This document shows positions 1 through 9,741 of a DNA stretch of 64,000 bases, piece after piece. Position 1 is the first letter of the stretch; the number at the start of each line of letters is the position of its first letter. This stretch comes from Psychrobacter sp. MF31 (lineage in GTDB: Bacteria > Pseudomonadota > Gammaproteobacteria > Pseudomonadales > Moraxellaceae), in NCBI RefSeq assembly GCF_012847335.1, contig NZ_JABBDX010000001.1, positions 124,001 to 188,000 of the forward strand. The letters are read 5' to 3'. The position numbers and the translations under genes were made by a program. Below the pieces are notes generated by a model. The model saw nothing but the letters and a program-made list of their open reading frames with translations, had not been told where the DNA came from and ran no database searches.

Positions 1-700
1 GCCAAAAGACCAGTTGCTTGACTACCTCAAGATCATTGACCGTCCAAGCGCTTACCTTTAAGCCATAGCGGTGACAATTTTGGATAACCGCTTGAGTTAA
101 TAAAGGATAATAAACGCCCAGTTGTTGGCAGCCAAGCTGAAGCGCGCTGTTTGCGGCGTAAGTTAAGGCTTCAGGAGTTCGGATTAACAACCCACGCGGG
201 ATTTGTTTTAGTACAGGATGGCGCTGCAATTGCTGCAAAAGCTGGCGATCAAAGGTGGTTAATGCTATGGGCAATTTATGAATTTCAGCGCCGCTAAACG
301 CGGTATTAAGCGCTTGAATCAGTTTTTGATGAGAGGTTCTGCCATGCGTTTTGATCTCAAGCTCAATATGGCTAAAGGTTGCAGCAATAGCATCGGAGGC
401 ATTGAGAACTTGAACAAGCGTTTCAAGCGTAATGATCGGGTGCCCAGATTGCAGTTGGCGGCGGATTTCTTTTAAGGTTAACTGGTCTATCCTAGATTGA
501 TTGCCGCAAAGCCGTTGCAGCGTGTCATCATGAAACACGACCAAATGACCATCAAAGGTGAGCTGAACGTCAAACTCAATGCCCGCAAGACCAAGTGACT
601 GCAAACGTTTGGCATGTTCAAAGCCAAATAAGGTATTTTCAAGCGCTTCACTGCGCGCGCCGCGATGCCCTAACAGCTGAGTTCGGTTGAGTGCAATCAT
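1..700 (-). CDS. Glycerophosphodiester phosphodiesterase family protein (partial, C-terminus outside window)
   Basis: The minus-strand frame opens at an ATG at 700 and runs off the left edge without a stop, giving about 233 residues. The protein begins MIALNRTQLLGHRGAR and carries the family signature: HRG near residue 12, ENT near 22, EFDVQLT, then HDDT. These supply the metal-binding and catalytic residues of the GDPD TIM barrel, which hydrolyses glycerophosphodiesters to glycerol-3-phosphate and an alcohol. No signal peptide is seen, so it is probably cytoplasmic (UgpQ-like). A TTAGGA ribosome-binding site lies just upstream of the ATG. Family assignment is firm; substrate range is not. 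Confidence 0.9.
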   Translation of the reverse strand, partial: MIALNRTQLLGHRGARSEALENTLFGFEHAKRLQSLGLAGIEFDVQLTFDGHLVVFHDDTLQRLCGNQSRIDQLTLKEIRRQLQSGHPIITLETLVQVLNASDAIAATFSHIELEIKTHGRTSHQKLIQALNTAFSGAEIHKLPIALTTFDRQLLQQLQRHPVLKQIPRGLLIRTPEALTYAANSALQLGCQQLGVYYPLLTQAVIQNCHRYGLKVSAWTVNDLEVVKQLVFW

Positions 701-846
701 GATTGCGTCCTAATCAAAGGTTAAACCTTAAATTGTTAAACTCTGCATTTTTGACATTTATGCTTTAAAAAGTTGAGTTTTAAAATTTAAGCCGTTAAAA
801 CGACAGTTTACTGGATAATTTAATGGCGGATCAATGCGCGTAAGTA

Positions 847-875
847 ATGACCCACGATTATAAATTTCGTATAAT
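847..875 (+). promoter_or_regulatory. Sigma-70 promoter for the lipoprotein gene at 913
   Basis: ATGACC (847-852) is a four-of-six match to the -35 box. It lies 17 bases upstream of a perfect TATAAT (870-875). Transcription would begin near 882, giving a short leader that carries a TAGGAG ribosome-binding site. Confidence 0.6.
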
Positions 876-912
876 GGCTTCATTTTACTCAAAAGTTTAG
901 GAGCAAGACAAA

Positions 913-1926
913 ATGAGCGCAGCAAAACAGCCCCAGCTAATGTGGTCAAATTTGGCAAAAATAGCAGGGATAAGTGTGATGGTTGGGATGGCGCTTGCCG
1001 GTTGTAGCAAAGCGGATAAATCAGAAGATGCGCCTGAAGAAACGGTGGTGGTTGACAATAGCGATGTGGCGCCAGCAGTAGGCTGTCAAGACCCTTTGGT
1101 TCAAGATCGGCTTAAAAATGCGCTTAAAAATGCCTTATATCAGCAGTCGCAATCGCTGGTTGTCGGCTATGGTAGCGAGGCAGATGTTAGCTTAGATACC
1201 AGTATGGTTCGCAATAAAATTAATAATATTGGCGTTGGTATTAACAATATTTCCATGCTTCAAGCGGCAAATGCCAATGGCATCACCACTTGTCAGGCAG
1301 CGATCAGTCTTGCTTTGCCAAGCGAAGATGTGTTTTTGACCAATCAGCTAAATGCTGAAAACAATCATCCAACGCTGCAATCACAAGTGGCGCAAGACAA
1401 TTTGCGCATGTCAGACAATACGATGATTGATGATGCGCTCACCTATATTGTTGGCGCGCAAAACGGTCAAGTCCAAGTGCGAATTGTCAGTAACCCGCCG
1501 CTGCTCACTGCCGCTGCTGACGTGGTGGCAAGCTCGATGCTCAAATCAGCGCTTGATAATCAAAGCCAAAGCTTGCCGCAATCAAGCAGCAATCAAGGCT
1601 CAGCGCCTGTCGTTCGCGCTACAAGACCTGCTGCGCCCGCTCAGCCAAAACCACCTGCTCAGCCGACCGCCCCTGCAAAACCTGCTCAACCCTCATCAAA
1701 ACCTGCCGAACCACCAAGTTCAAGCACCAGCTCAAATAGCCAAAGCAGCTCAAGTGCCCAAACCCCAAGCTCAAGCAGCAGCTCATCAAGTTCAAATAAT
1801 AGCAGCGCAAGCAGTTCGGCAAACAGCAGTGCTAGCACGCCAAGTACAAGTGCCAAGCCGCAACCTGCTGCACCAAAAGATGACAGCATTGATATGGTCA
1901 TCATTGAAGAAAACGGCACTTATTAA
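913..1926 (+). CDS. Putative lipoprotein with Ser/Pro/Ala-rich C-terminal tail
   Basis: 337 residues, function not recognised. An uncharged segment ending in MALAGC (Cys near residue 31) is a good lipobox, so the protein is probably lipid-anchored after an unusually long N-region. Residues about 50-215 look globular and contain two cysteines (GCQDP and TTCQA). Residues about 220-320 are low-complexity, first Pro/Ala/Gln-rich with spaced lysines, then long serine runs. The last 15 residues are acidic. The tail is probably an extended spacer in the periplasm or peptidoglycan. A good promoter, ribosome-binding site and downstream terminator make it a single-gene transcript. The function of the globular part is unknown. 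Confidence 0.8.
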   Translation: MSAAKQPQLMWSNLAKIAGISVMVGMALAGCSKADKSEDAPEETVVVDNSDVAPAVGCQDPLVQDRLKNALKNALYQQSQSLVVGYGSEADVSLDTSMVRNKINNIGVGINNISMLQAANANGITTCQAAISLALPSEDVFLTNQLNAENNHPTLQSQVAQDNLRMSDNTMIDDALTYIVGAQNGQVQVRIVSNPPLLTAAADVVASSMLKSALDNQSQSLPQSSSNQGSAPVVRATRPAAPAQPKPPAQPTAPAKPAQPSSKPAEPPSSSTSSNSQSSSSAQTPSSSSSSSSSNNSSASSSANSSASTPSTSAKPQPAAPKDDSIDMVIIEENGTY

Positions 1927-2000
1927 AATTTAGAGGCGCTTATTAAAACTTAGATAGGAAAGGTTTTATAACGTTGCATTGAAATAATAAAGACAGAGTA

Positions 2001-2030
2001 AAAAAGGCTTACGATAGGTAAGCCTTTTTT
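2001..2030. terminator. Bidirectional intrinsic terminator
   Basis: An 11-bp perfect stem (2002-2012 with 2018-2028) with a 5-nt loop is flanked by A and T runs. It can stop both the lipoprotein transcript and the convergent adenosyltransferase transcript. Confidence 0.85.
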
Positions 2031-2048
2031 ATCTGTGATTTTCAACCT

Positions 2049-2678
2049 CTATTTTTCAGAAAAAACGCTCAGCACTTGACTGTCCCAAAGTACCTCGCGG
2101 CTTTGGTCAGAATCGGTGCAAAATCTTGCTGCTACAAATAAAAAGTCCGATAGGCGATTGATAAATTGTAGCGCCGATTTGGTGATGGCGTCAGGAGCGT
2201 TAGTCTTTAAGCGAACGGCTTGACGCTCAGCGCGGCGGCAAACGCTTCTTGCAACCTGAAGCTGGCTAACAAGCACTGACCCTGTTGGCAAAATAAAGTC
2301 TTTAAGCGGCGGCAAATGCGTGTTCATCGCATCGATTTGCTGCTCAAGCCATGTGATATGAGCTGCCGTCACACCCACATATTCTGGCATGGCAAGCTCA
2401 CCGCCGATATTAAATAGCAAATGCTGAATGATGGTTAAACTTTGCGCAAAACTTGCGCTGTTATTTTCTTCATTGTGAAGAACACGCTCAGGAAGCGCAT
2501 TATTGTGTTGAGTGTCATTGAGTAAAGCGCGAACCAAGCCGATTTGCGAATTGAGCTCATCAACATCGCCCATCACCTCAAACAACACATCGGCTTTACT
2601 CACGCGGCTGCCATCAGCCATTGCCGTGCTGCCATCATCGCCCGTTCGGGTATAAATTTTACTTAAGCGGTTTCCCAT
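2049..2678 (-). CDS. Cob(I)alamin adenosyltransferase (PduO type)
   Basis: It transfers the adenosyl group of ATP to cob(I)alamin, forming coenzyme B12. The N-terminus reads KIYTRTGDDGST, the ATP-binding signature of the PduO family, followed by the GDVDELNS motif; the C-terminal helix has RRAERQAV. I chose the ATG at 2678 (MGNRLSKIY) because the family starts there and an AGGA site precedes it. The frame stays open to 2756, but those 26 extra residues are not family-like. About 209 residues, the usual length. No cobalamin biosynthesis genes are in the window, so a salvage role is likely. Confidence 0.9.
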   Translation of the reverse strand: MGNRLSKIYTRTGDDGSTAMADGSRVSKADVLFEVMGDVDELNSQIGLVRALLNDTQHNNALPERVLHNEENNSASFAQSLTIIQHLLFNIGGELAMPEYVGVTAAHITWLEQQIDAMNTHLPPLKDFILPTGSVLVSQLQVARSVCRRAERQAVRLKTNAPDAITKSALQFINRLSDFLFVAARFCTDSDQSREVLWDSQVLSVFSEK

Positions 2679-2866
2679 AACAACTCGTTTCCTTTTTTTG
2701 GTTGAGATTCGATTTTGGTTAAAAGTTAAAATTGGCATTGTGGCATTTTTTAGCAATTTTCGCTAAGATAACCGATTGCTAGCGCGATTGCGACTGCTGA
2801 TAAAAGCAATGCGTCATTTTAGCTGGTTTCTTATTTATTTTTTGAATTATTAAAAGGCGACTACTC

Positions 2867-4327
2867 ATGTCTACGCCCCTTGCTGACGCCATGGACAACT
2901 TGACAATTTATGACTCACTAACTGCAAAAAAGCGCGTATTTAAGCCGCTAAATGCCGGTCAGGTCGGCATGTACGTTTGCGGAATGACAGTTTATGATTA
3001 TTGTCATATTGGTCATGCTCGCGTCATGGTTGCCTTTGACATGGTGGTGCGCTGGCTAAAAACCCTTGGATTTTCGGTCAACTATATTCGCAATATCACT
3101 GATATCGATGACAAAATTATCGCTCGCGCCATTGAAAATAATGAAAGCATCAATGAGCTGACTGAGCGCTTTATTACTGCTATGAACGAAGATGCCACCG
3201 CCCTTGGTTGCGAGCCGCCAAATCAGGCGCCGCGAGCTACCGATTTTATCGATGAGATGCAAGCGATGATTGGCAAACTGGTCGCAAATAACCACGCTTA
3301 TAAAGCGGACAATGGCGATGTTTATTACGCCATCGACAGCTTTAAAGATTATGGCAAATTGTCCAAGCGCAATTTGGAGGACATGCAGGCGGGCGCTCGC
3401 GTTGAAGTGGATGATAATAAGCGCCATCCATTTGATTTTGTGCTTTGGAAAGCCGCAAAGATAGGGGAGCCGCAGTGGTCATCACCTTGGGGTCAAGGTC
3501 GACCCGGCTGGCATATTGAATGCTCGGCGATGTCAACGCATTGCTTAGGTAACAGCTTTGACATTCATGGCGGTGGTCACGATTTGCAGTTTCCGCATCA
3601 TGAAAATGAGATTGCGCAATCCGAAGCGGCAACGGGCTGCGAGTATGCTCACAATTGGATACACGTGGGCTTTATCAATGTCGATGGCGAAAAAATGTCC
3701 AAATCTTTGGGCAACTTTTTTACCATTCGCGATGTGATGGCACAGTTTCATCCTGAAACCATTCGCTTTTTCTTATTGTCGAGTCACTACCGCAGTCAGG
3801 TTAACTTTTCAGACAGCGCATTGACGGAAGCTCATAATAGCCTAAGTAGATTGTACCATGCGTTAAAAATTGCTGAACAACAAAATTCACAAGCCATTTA
3901 TCTTGACGATGAACTCATCAGTAAAGCTTGGCAAAGTCAAGCGGGTCAAGAGTTTATCAGCGCCATGAACGATGATTTTAATACTTCAGCTGCGATTAGT
4001 GTTTTATTTGGGCTGGCGCGCGATATCAACAAAGCCATTAAAGAAAATGACGTAAGCAGTGCTTGGCAGCAAGCCGTCATGTTAAAAGCGCTTGCTCAGC
4101 CGTTAAATATCTTGCAGCAGCCGGCTCAGCAGTTTTTGCAAGCAATCATTGGTCAAGATAATAGTGACTGTTTGAGTGATTCGGCGATTGAAGCGTTAAT
4201 TAGTGATCGTGCTACCGCCAAAGTTGATAAAAACTTTGCTCGCGCCGATGAGATTCGCCAGCAATTAAAAGATGCAGGCATTGAGCTTGAAGACAGCCGA
4301 TCAGGAACCACTTGGCGACGCGGCTAA
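2867..4327 (+). CDS. cysS: Cysteine--tRNA ligase
   Basis: Class I aminoacyl-tRNA synthetase that charges tRNA-Cys in the cytoplasm. HIGH is at residues 47-50 and KMSKS at 276-280. The zinc ligands Cys38, Cys219, His244 and Glu248 are each ten positions later than in the E. coli enzyme, because of a ten-residue N-terminal extension. At 486 residues it is slightly longer than the usual 460-465. The C-terminal helical and anticodon-binding part is complete, ending near a GTTWRRG tail. It stands alone, between a divergently oriented adenosyltransferase gene and guaB. Confidence 0.97.
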   Translation: MSTPLADAMDNLTIYDSLTAKKRVFKPLNAGQVGMYVCGMTVYDYCHIGHARVMVAFDMVVRWLKTLGFSVNYIRNITDIDDKIIARAIENNESINELTERFITAMNEDATALGCEPPNQAPRATDFIDEMQAMIGKLVANNHAYKADNGDVYYAIDSFKDYGKLSKRNLEDMQAGARVEVDDNKRHPFDFVLWKAAKIGEPQWSSPWGQGRPGWHIECSAMSTHCLGNSFDIHGGGHDLQFPHHENEIAQSEAATGCEYAHNWIHVGFINVDGEKMSKSLGNFFTIRDVMAQFHPETIRFFLLSSHYRSQVNFSDSALTEAHNSLSRLYHALKIAEQQNSQAIYLDDELISKAWQSQAGQEFISAMNDDFNTSAAISVLFGLARDINKAIKENDVSSAWQQAVMLKALAQPLNILQQPAQQFLQAIIGQDNSDCLSDSAIEALISDRATAKVDKNFARADEIRQQLKDAGIELEDSRSGTTWRRG

Positions 4328-4402
4328 TTAACAACAGCAAACCTGACGATCATAAAAAAATAGCGGCAAGTAGAAATAATTCAAATATCGACTTGGCTTT
4401 TT

Positions 4403-4411
4403 TGGTATAAT
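4403..4411 (+). promoter_or_regulatory. Extended -10 promoter of guaB
   Basis: TGGTATAAT (TG at 4403-4404, TATAAT at 4406-4411) is a perfect extended -10 element. No good -35 hexamer is seen at 16-18 bases, which is typical of extended -10 promoters. It implies a guaB leader of about 140 nt. Confidence 0.6.
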
Positions 4412-4462
4412 GTGGCGTTATTTTCATCGGGAAATGTTTTTTGCAAGCCCTTTTCGCCTTTA

Positions 4463-4490
4463 TCACAAAAATATCACAACAGTTTTGTGA
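4463..4490. promoter_or_regulatory. Inverted repeat in the guaB leader
   Basis: TCACAAAA (4463-4470) and TTTTGTGA (4483-4490) form perfect 8-bp arms around a 12-base centre. It could be an RNA hairpin in the leader or an operator. There is no T-run after it, so it is not an intrinsic terminator. Confidence 0.4.
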
Positions 4491-4559
4491 AAAATGAGTG
4501 GGGGATTTTGCTAAAACCTGCCGCGCTCACCGCCAAAATAACCACTGCTAGGGGATTGT

Positions 4560-6029
4560 ATGTTACGAATTGTCGATAAAGCCTTTACCTTTGATGACGT
4601 TTTATTGTTGCCCGCTTATTCTGAAGTGCTGCCAAAAGCGGCAAATTTAACCACCCGATTGACCAAAGAGATTTCGCTCAATTTGCCGCTTATTTCAGCA
4701 GCGATGGACACCGTAACTGAGTCTGAAATGGCAATCACCATGGCGCAGCTTGGTGGTTTGGGCATTTTGCATAAAAATATGGACATCGCCCAGCAAGCGA
4801 CCCAAGTTCGCCGCGTCAAAAAATTTGAAGCCGGAACTGTGGTTGATCCCATCACCGTCCACCCTGAAATGAGCGTTGGTGAGCTGCTTCGAATTACCCA
4901 AGACAATAATATTTCAGGCGTTCCGGTGGTTGAAAAAGGTACGGATAACGTCGTTGGTATCGTCACCCATCGCGATTGGCGCTTTGAAACCAACTTGTCT
5001 TTGCCAGTCAGTCAAATCATGACCCCAAAAGAGCAGCTGGTCACGGTTCATGAAGGTGAAAGCAACGAGAACATTAAAAAATTGCTTCATGAGCGCCGCA
5101 TCGAAAAAGTGATCGTGATTGATGATGAGTTTCGCCTGCGCGGTTTGATCACCGTGAATGACTTTACCAAAGCTGAAAATAATCCTAATGCTTGTAAAGA
5201 CAATCAAGGTCGCCTGCGGGTTGGCGCTGCTGTTGGCACAGGGGCGGACACCGAAGCTCGCGTTGAAGCCTTAGTTGCTGCTGACGTTGATGTCATCGTT
5301 GTTGATACCGCTCATGGTCACTCAAAAGGCGTGATTGATAGAGTCAATTGGGTTAAAAAAAATTACCCCCAAATCCAAGTCATTGGTGGCAATATTGCCA
5401 CAGGGGACGCTGCTAAAGCCCTTCGTGATGCAGGTGCCGATGCAGTAAAAGTAGGAATTGGTCCTGGCTCCATTTGTACCACCCGAATCATTGCCGGTAT
5501 TGGCGTTCCGCAAATCTCTGCCATTGATAACGTTGCAAGCGCGCTTCAAGACAGCATTCCTTTGATTGCAGACGGTGGTATCCGATATTCAGGCGATTTG
5601 GCAAAAGCGATTGCTGCTGGGGCATCTTGCATCATGATTGGTTCGCTTATGGCAGGAACGGAAGAAGCGCCAGGCGAGGTTGAGTTGTTCCAAGGTCGCT
5701 ACTACAAAGCGTATCGTGGTATGGGAAGCTTGGGCGCAATGTCAGGTCAGCATGGCTCCTCGGATCGCTATTTCCAAGATGCCAAAGAAGGCGTTGAAAA
5801 ATTGGTTCCAGAAGGTATCGAAGGTCGCGTTCCTTACAAAGGTCCTGTTTCAGGGATCGTCAACCAATTGGTCGGCGGTTTGCGATCATCTATGGGTTAC
5901 ACCGGCTGCGCGACCATTGAAGAGATGCGCAAAAAGCCACAGTTCGTTGAAGTAACCTCAGCGGGAATGAAAGAATCGCACGTTCACGACGTTCAAATTA
6001 CCAAAGAAGCGCCAAACTATCGTGTTTAA
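4560..6029 (+). CDS. guaB: Inosine-5'-monophosphate dehydrogenase
   Basis: It oxidises IMP to XMP with NAD+, the committed step of guanine nucleotide synthesis. The 489-residue length is standard. The catalytic loop GSICTTR places the nucleophilic cysteine at about residue 306. Two CBS domains are inserted at about residues 93-205, where they usually sense nucleotides. The IMP-binding GGI and MGSLMAG segments and the flap arginine-tyrosine region are present. guaA does not follow, so the genes are unlinked here. Its likely promoter is an extended -10 element about 150 bases upstream. Confidence 0.98.
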   Translation: MLRIVDKAFTFDDVLLLPAYSEVLPKAANLTTRLTKEISLNLPLISAAMDTVTESEMAITMAQLGGLGILHKNMDIAQQATQVRRVKKFEAGTVVDPITVHPEMSVGELLRITQDNNISGVPVVEKGTDNVVGIVTHRDWRFETNLSLPVSQIMTPKEQLVTVHEGESNENIKKLLHERRIEKVIVIDDEFRLRGLITVNDFTKAENNPNACKDNQGRLRVGAAVGTGADTEARVEALVAADVDVIVVDTAHGHSKGVIDRVNWVKKNYPQIQVIGGNIATGDAAKALRDAGADAVKVGIGPGSICTTRIIAGIGVPQISAIDNVASALQDSIPLIADGGIRYSGDLAKAIAAGASCIMIGSLMAGTEEAPGEVELFQGRYYKAYRGMGSLGAMSGQHGSSDRYFQDAKEGVEKLVPEGIEGRVPYKGPVSGIVNQLVGGLRSSMGYTGCATIEEMRKKPQFVEVTSAGMKESHVHDVQITKEAPNYRV

Positions 6030-6077
6030 TAAAATTATCGCGTCTGATATTAAAATCAGCTTTTTAAAAGCGAATAT

Positions 6078-6107
6078 TTGACCAAAATCTGTCTTTTTTG
6101 CTACTAT
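6078..6107 (+). promoter_or_regulatory. Strong promoter between guaB and glmM
   Basis: TTGACC (6078-6083), an 18-base spacer, and TGCTACTAT (extended -10, hexamer 6102-6107). The predicted start near 6114 lies only about a dozen bases before a strong terminator, so the main product would be an RNA of about 50 nt. Confidence 0.55.
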
Positions 6108-6124
6108 CTGCTGAATAAAGACAC

Positions 6125-6165
6125 AAATAGCCAACAATGCCGATGTGTTGTTGGCTATTTTTTTT
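6125..6165 (+). terminator. Strong intrinsic terminator upstream of glmM
   Basis: A 13-bp perfect stem (6125-6137 with 6148-6160) with a 10-nt loop is followed by an uninterrupted T-run. It lies 96 bases beyond the guaB stop and about 100 bases before glmM. It also directly follows a predicted promoter. Confidence 0.9.
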
Positions 6166-6266
6166 GTAAAATGAGGCACCCCAATTGTCTTTTGCCATCG
6201 CGTTTAAGCTGACGGTTTTGACATTGAACATGGCTTTTAAAACGTAATTAGAAACAAGGATCATTC

Positions 6267-7631
6267 ATGAGCTATTTTGGTACCGATGGCATTCGCGGTA
6301 AATTTGGTGAGCTTCCTATTACCCCTGATTTTATTTTGAAGTTGGGCTATGTGACCGGTTGCGTGTTGGTTGAAAATAGCGACTCAAGCAAAAAGCCAAG
6401 CGTGGTGATTGGCAAAGATACGCGCCTTTCAGGTTATGTGATTGAAGCGGCGCTACAAGCCGGATTTAATGCTGCAGGCGTCGACGTTCATATGTTAGGA
6501 CCGTTGCCAACGCCGGCGATTGCTCATTTAACCCGCAGCTTTCACGCGGATGCTGGTGTGGTCATCTCCGCGTCGCACAATCCTTATTTTGATAATGGCG
6601 TCAAGTTTTTTTCAAATGAGGGCAAAAAAATTAGCGATGAGCTGCAAGATGCGATTAACCAAAAGCTTGATCAGATGATGGCAGCGGATGGTAGTTCATT
6701 GCTCATGCCAATTGTCAATCCGGCACAATTGGGCAAAAATCACCGCATTGATGATGCCAAAGGTCGCTATATCGAATTTTGTAAAGGCAGCTTTCCTTAT
6801 CAGTACGATTTGTCCAATTTGACCGTCGTGATTGATTGCGCCAATGGGGCAGGCTATAGCGTTGCACCGCGCGTCCTTCGGGAGCTTGGCGCAAACGTCA
6901 TCGCGATAAATAACAACCCTGATGGCATCAATATCAATGAAAATTGCGGCTCAACTCATCCAGAAGGCTTGCAACATGCCGTGGTTCATCATCAAGCCGA
7001 TGTTGGCATTGCCTTAGATGGTGATGGCGATCGCATCGTGATGGTCGATGAAAAGGGCAATTTGGTCGATGGCGATGGCATTTTATTTATCTTAGCCACT
7101 CAAGGTCAAACCAAAGCAGCAGGCGTTGCGGGAACCTTGATGAGCAATATGGGGCTTGAGCTTGCGCTAAACAGCGCCGGAATTGAGTTTTGCCGCGCTA
7201 AAGTTGGCGATCGCTATGTCATGCAAGCGCTTGAAGCCAATGGCTGGATTTTAGGCGGTGAGCCCTCCGGTCATATTTTATGCTTAGATAAGAGCCGAAC
7301 AGGGGATGCGATCATTGCAGGACTTCAAGTGCTTGCCATCATGCAGGAGCGTGATTTGGCGCTGAGCGATTTGAGCGCCGGCTTTGATGTATTACCGCAA
7401 AAGCTGGTCAACGTTCGTTTATCGCAAATGAAAGACCCGTTTGATTATCCTGAACTTGTTTCGGCGTTTGACAATGCTAAAGCAACGCTTGAGGGTCGCG
7501 GCAGAGTGCTCATCCGTCAATCAGGAACGGAGCCGATGATTCGTGTGATGGTTGAGTCCGATGACGAAATCGAATGCGATATGTTGGCAGAAGATTTAGC
7601 AAATCGCATCAAAGCTCAGCTAGAAGATTAA
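6267..7631 (+). CDS. glmM: Phosphoglucosamine mutase
   Basis: It interconverts glucosamine-6-phosphate and glucosamine-1-phosphate, feeding UDP-GlcNAc for peptidoglycan and lipid A. The phosphoserine loop SASHNP is at about residues 101-106 (active Ser103). The metal-binding loop DGDGDR is near residue 245, the sugar-binding GGEPSGH follows near 330, and the phosphate-binding [14 protein letters not shown] is at the C-terminus. The 454-residue length is slightly above the usual 445. AAGGA six bases before the ATG supports the start. It is separated from guaB by a terminator. Confidence 0.96.
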   Translation: MSYFGTDGIRGKFGELPITPDFILKLGYVTGCVLVENSDSSKKPSVVIGKDTRLSGYVIEAALQAGFNAAGVDVHMLGPLPTPAIAHLTRSFHADAGVVISASHNPYFDNGVKFFSNEGKKISDELQDAINQKLDQMMAADGSSLLMPIVNPAQLGKNHRIDDAKGRYIEFCKGSFPYQYDLSNLTVVIDCANGAGYSVAPRVLRELGANVIAINNNPDGININENCGSTHPEGLQHAVVHHQADVGIALDGDGDRIVMVDEKGNLVDGDGILFILATQGQTKAAGVAGTLMSNMGLELALNSAGIEFCRAKVGDRYVMQALEANGWILGGEPSGHILCLDKSRTGDAIIAGLQVLAIMQERDLALSDLSAGFDVLPQKLVNVRLSQMKDPFDYPELVSAFDNAKATLEGRGRVLIRQSGTEPMIRVMVESDDEIECDMLAEDLANRIKAQLED

Positions 7632-7702
7632 CTGGGTTAAAATTTCGCGCCGCATTTTTGTCAGCAACCCTAATTTAAACTGTCATTATAAAAGAGGTCA
7701 TC

Positions 7703-8356
7703 ATGAGTATGGATTTTACCGATCAGCGTTTATCCTATGAAAAAGGCGAGCTGGATCAATCTTCAATTCCATCGTCGCCGTTTGAGTTGTTTAATGCTTG
7801 GATGAGTGAGGCAATCGAGCAAAGCGTCCAAGAGCCTTATGCCATGAGCCTTGCCACTTGCGGCGCGGACATGAAGCCTGCCGTTCGTATCGTTTTACTT
7901 CGGGAAGTGACCGACTCTGGTATCATTTTTTATACCAATTATGACAGCGCTAAAGGTCAAGATATCAGCGAAAATCATAATGCCGAGGCGCTGTTTTTTT
8001 GGCATGAGCTTGAGCGCCAAGTGCGAATCAGTGGCAGCATTGCTAAAATTGACGCGCAAAAATCGGCAACGTATTTTCAAAAACGACCGCATGATAGCCA
8101 AATTGGCGCTTGGGTCAGTCAGCCGCAAAGTGGTGTGGTGGCAGATCGCGAAGCCATGAATGCTAAATTTGAGGCGTTGGTTGAGCAGTTTCCGGAAGAT
8201 ACCAAGGTGCCAACCCCTGAATTTTGGGGCGGTTATGAGATCACGATTGAAAAAATTGAGTTTTGGCAAGGTCGCGCCAATCGCATGCATGACCGAATCA
8301 TTTACTCAACTGACAATCATGGCGAAAGCTGGAAAACCAACCGCTTATTGCCATAA
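7703..8356 (+). CDS. pdxH: Pyridoxamine 5'-phosphate oxidase
   Basis: FMN-dependent oxidase that makes pyridoxal 5'-phosphate from pyridoxine or pyridoxamine phosphate. 217 residues, standard length. Recognisable parts are PFELFNAWMSEA, the FMN-binding PAVRIVLLREV segment, FFWHELERQVRISG, the RPHDSQIGAW motif, and the C-terminal FWQGRANRMHDR with the basic phosphate-binding residues. An AGAGG site precedes the ATG; a second in-frame ATG two codons later is possible. It follows glmM by 71 bases and ends before a bidirectional terminator. Confidence 0.95.
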   Translation: MSMDFTDQRLSYEKGELDQSSIPSSPFELFNAWMSEAIEQSVQEPYAMSLATCGADMKPAVRIVLLREVTDSGIIFYTNYDSAKGQDISENHNAEALFFWHELERQVRISGSIAKIDAQKSATYFQKRPHDSQIGAWVSQPQSGVVADREAMNAKFEALVEQFPEDTKVPTPEFWGGYEITIEKIEFWQGRANRMHDRIIYSTDNHGESWKTNRLLP

Positions 8357-8403
8357 AGTTTAAATCAATTTTTAAATTAATCGTATTGTTAATTGATAAT
8401 ACT

Positions 8404-8440
8404 AAAAACGCCCTTTAAAGACCTATTAAAGGGCGTTTTG
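8404..8440. terminator. Bidirectional intrinsic terminator
   Basis: A 14-bp perfect stem (8405-8418 with 8426-8439) with a 7-nt loop lies between the convergent pdxH and emrA genes. A and T runs on both sides allow termination in both directions. Confidence 0.88.
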
Positions 8441-8454
8441 CTATTGTTAATTTA

Positions 8455-9696
8455 TTATTTGGCTTTGGTATCCACATCAACAAAAACGGACATCCCTGGA
8501 CGAAGCTCATTTAAACGCTGTTGATTGGCATCCAAATCAATACGAACGGGGATCCGCTGAGCGATTTTAATATAGTTCCCTGTTGCAGGGTTTGCCGCTC
8601 CTGCGCTAAACTCGCTTCCCGTGGCAGGGGAGATATTACTCACGTGACCGCGAAATTTTACGCCGCCGAGCGCATCAACGCGAATGTTTGCAGGCTCGCC
8701 AATGCTCATGCTTGCTACCTGAGTTTCTTTAAAGTTGGCAATGACCCAAACGCCGCGAGGGACGATATACATAAGCTGAGTGCCCGCGTTAACAAACTGA
8801 CCGACTTTGACGCTCACTTGGCTTAATTGCCCAGATTCTGGGGCGCGAATGACGGTATTATCAAGGTTGATCTTTGCTTGTTTTTCACCGGCTTCGGCGT
8901 TTTTGATATTGGCATCTAAGGACGCTCGGCTACCGGTGGTTTTTTTGCCGGCTTCTTTTGCCGCTTGCAAGTTGGCTTCCGCTTGACGGACAGCAGCTTC
9001 AGCTTTTGCCAATTGTGCTTGAGCGTGAGCAACTTCCGCTTGAGCCACCGCGCCAATGGCAACCAAGCCTTGATAGCGGCTGACATCTTCGCGAGCGCTA
9101 TTGACGCTCACTTTGGCGCTATAAACGTCCGCTTCGCGGGCTTTAATTTGCGCCTCACTGGTTCCAGTATCCTGCTCATTGCTTGAGCGATTGGTGAGGG
9201 CAACTTCAATGTTTGCTTGGGCTTGCTCAAGCTGCTGGCGAAAGCTGCGGTCATCAATTTTGACCAATAAGTCGCCAGCTTTGACCTGAGCAAAGTCTTG
9301 AACCGCAACTTCGGTCACATATCCTGACACTTGCGGGCTGATGATGGTCGTTTGACCTTTAATAAACGCATTGTCCGTTTTTTGAATGGTCGGGGTGAAC
9401 GGTGGCAGTCGCCACGCATAAAGGATCAGCCCAACGCCAATGATAATAAAGGCAATTAACAATACCAAATTAAATACAGATTTTTTTTTGGGTGACCAGC
9501 CAGCAGGCTCATCAATCGGCTCTTTTGGTGGCATGGGCGTGTCATTTTCAGCGGCATGGGCATCTGCTTTTAAGCTGTCTTCCGCCATTTTTTCATTGGC
9601 GGTTTGCTCAGCATTTTCTTGTGATTTTGGCAACTCATCGGCGGTCAAGTTCGGGTCACGAGGCGCTACAGGCTCACGGGGGGAATGGTCACTCAT
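8455..9696 (-). CDS. emrA: EmrA-type membrane fusion protein (HlyD family)
   Basis: Periplasmic adaptor linking an inner-membrane MFS pump to an outer-membrane channel. It has a long polar cytoplasmic N-terminus (about 70 residues, unusually acidic and proline-rich). One transmembrane segment lies at about residues 75-95. The TDNAFIKG and SPQVSGYV biotinyl-lipoyl-like strand, a long alpha-hairpin rich in Ala/Gln/Glu, and a C-terminal beta-barrel with RPGMSVFVDVD follow. It is the second gene of the emrB-emrA pair (45-base gap), although emrA usually comes first. No TolC homologue or MarR regulator lies beside it. Confidence 0.92.
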   Translation of the reverse strand: MSDHSPREPVAPRDPNLTADELPKSQENAEQTANEKMAEDSLKADAHAAENDTPMPPKEPIDEPAGWSPKKKSVFNLVLLIAFIIIGVGLILYAWRLPPFTPTIQKTDNAFIKGQTTIISPQVSGYVTEVAVQDFAQVKAGDLLVKIDDRSFRQQLEQAQANIEVALTNRSSNEQDTGTSEAQIKAREADVYSAKVSVNSAREDVSRYQGLVAIGAVAQAEVAHAQAQLAKAEAAVRQAEANLQAAKEAGKKTTGSRASLDANIKNAEAGEKQAKINLDNTVIRAPESGQLSQVSVKVGQFVNAGTQLMYIVPRGVWVIANFKETQVASMSIGEPANIRVDALGGVKFRGHVSNISPATGSEFSAGAANPATGNYIKIAQRIPVRIDLDANQQRLNELRPGMSVFVDVDTKAK

Positions 9697-9741
9697 GACG
9701 CGCTCCTAATCATTTTGGTCATAGTTATAAATAGTAACAAG

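Noticed and set aside
758-958. 66-residue open frame on the minus strand
   Set aside because: It overlaps the promoter and start of the lipoprotein gene and has no ribosome-binding site or recognisable protein features.
1427-1933. 168-residue open frame on the plus strand inside the lipoprotein gene
   Set aside because: It is an alternate-frame reading of the Ser/Pro-rich repeat tail; its composition simply mirrors the real frame.
8521-9308. Open frames antisense to emrA
   Set aside because: They follow from the Ala/Gln-rich codon pattern of emrA and have no start signals.
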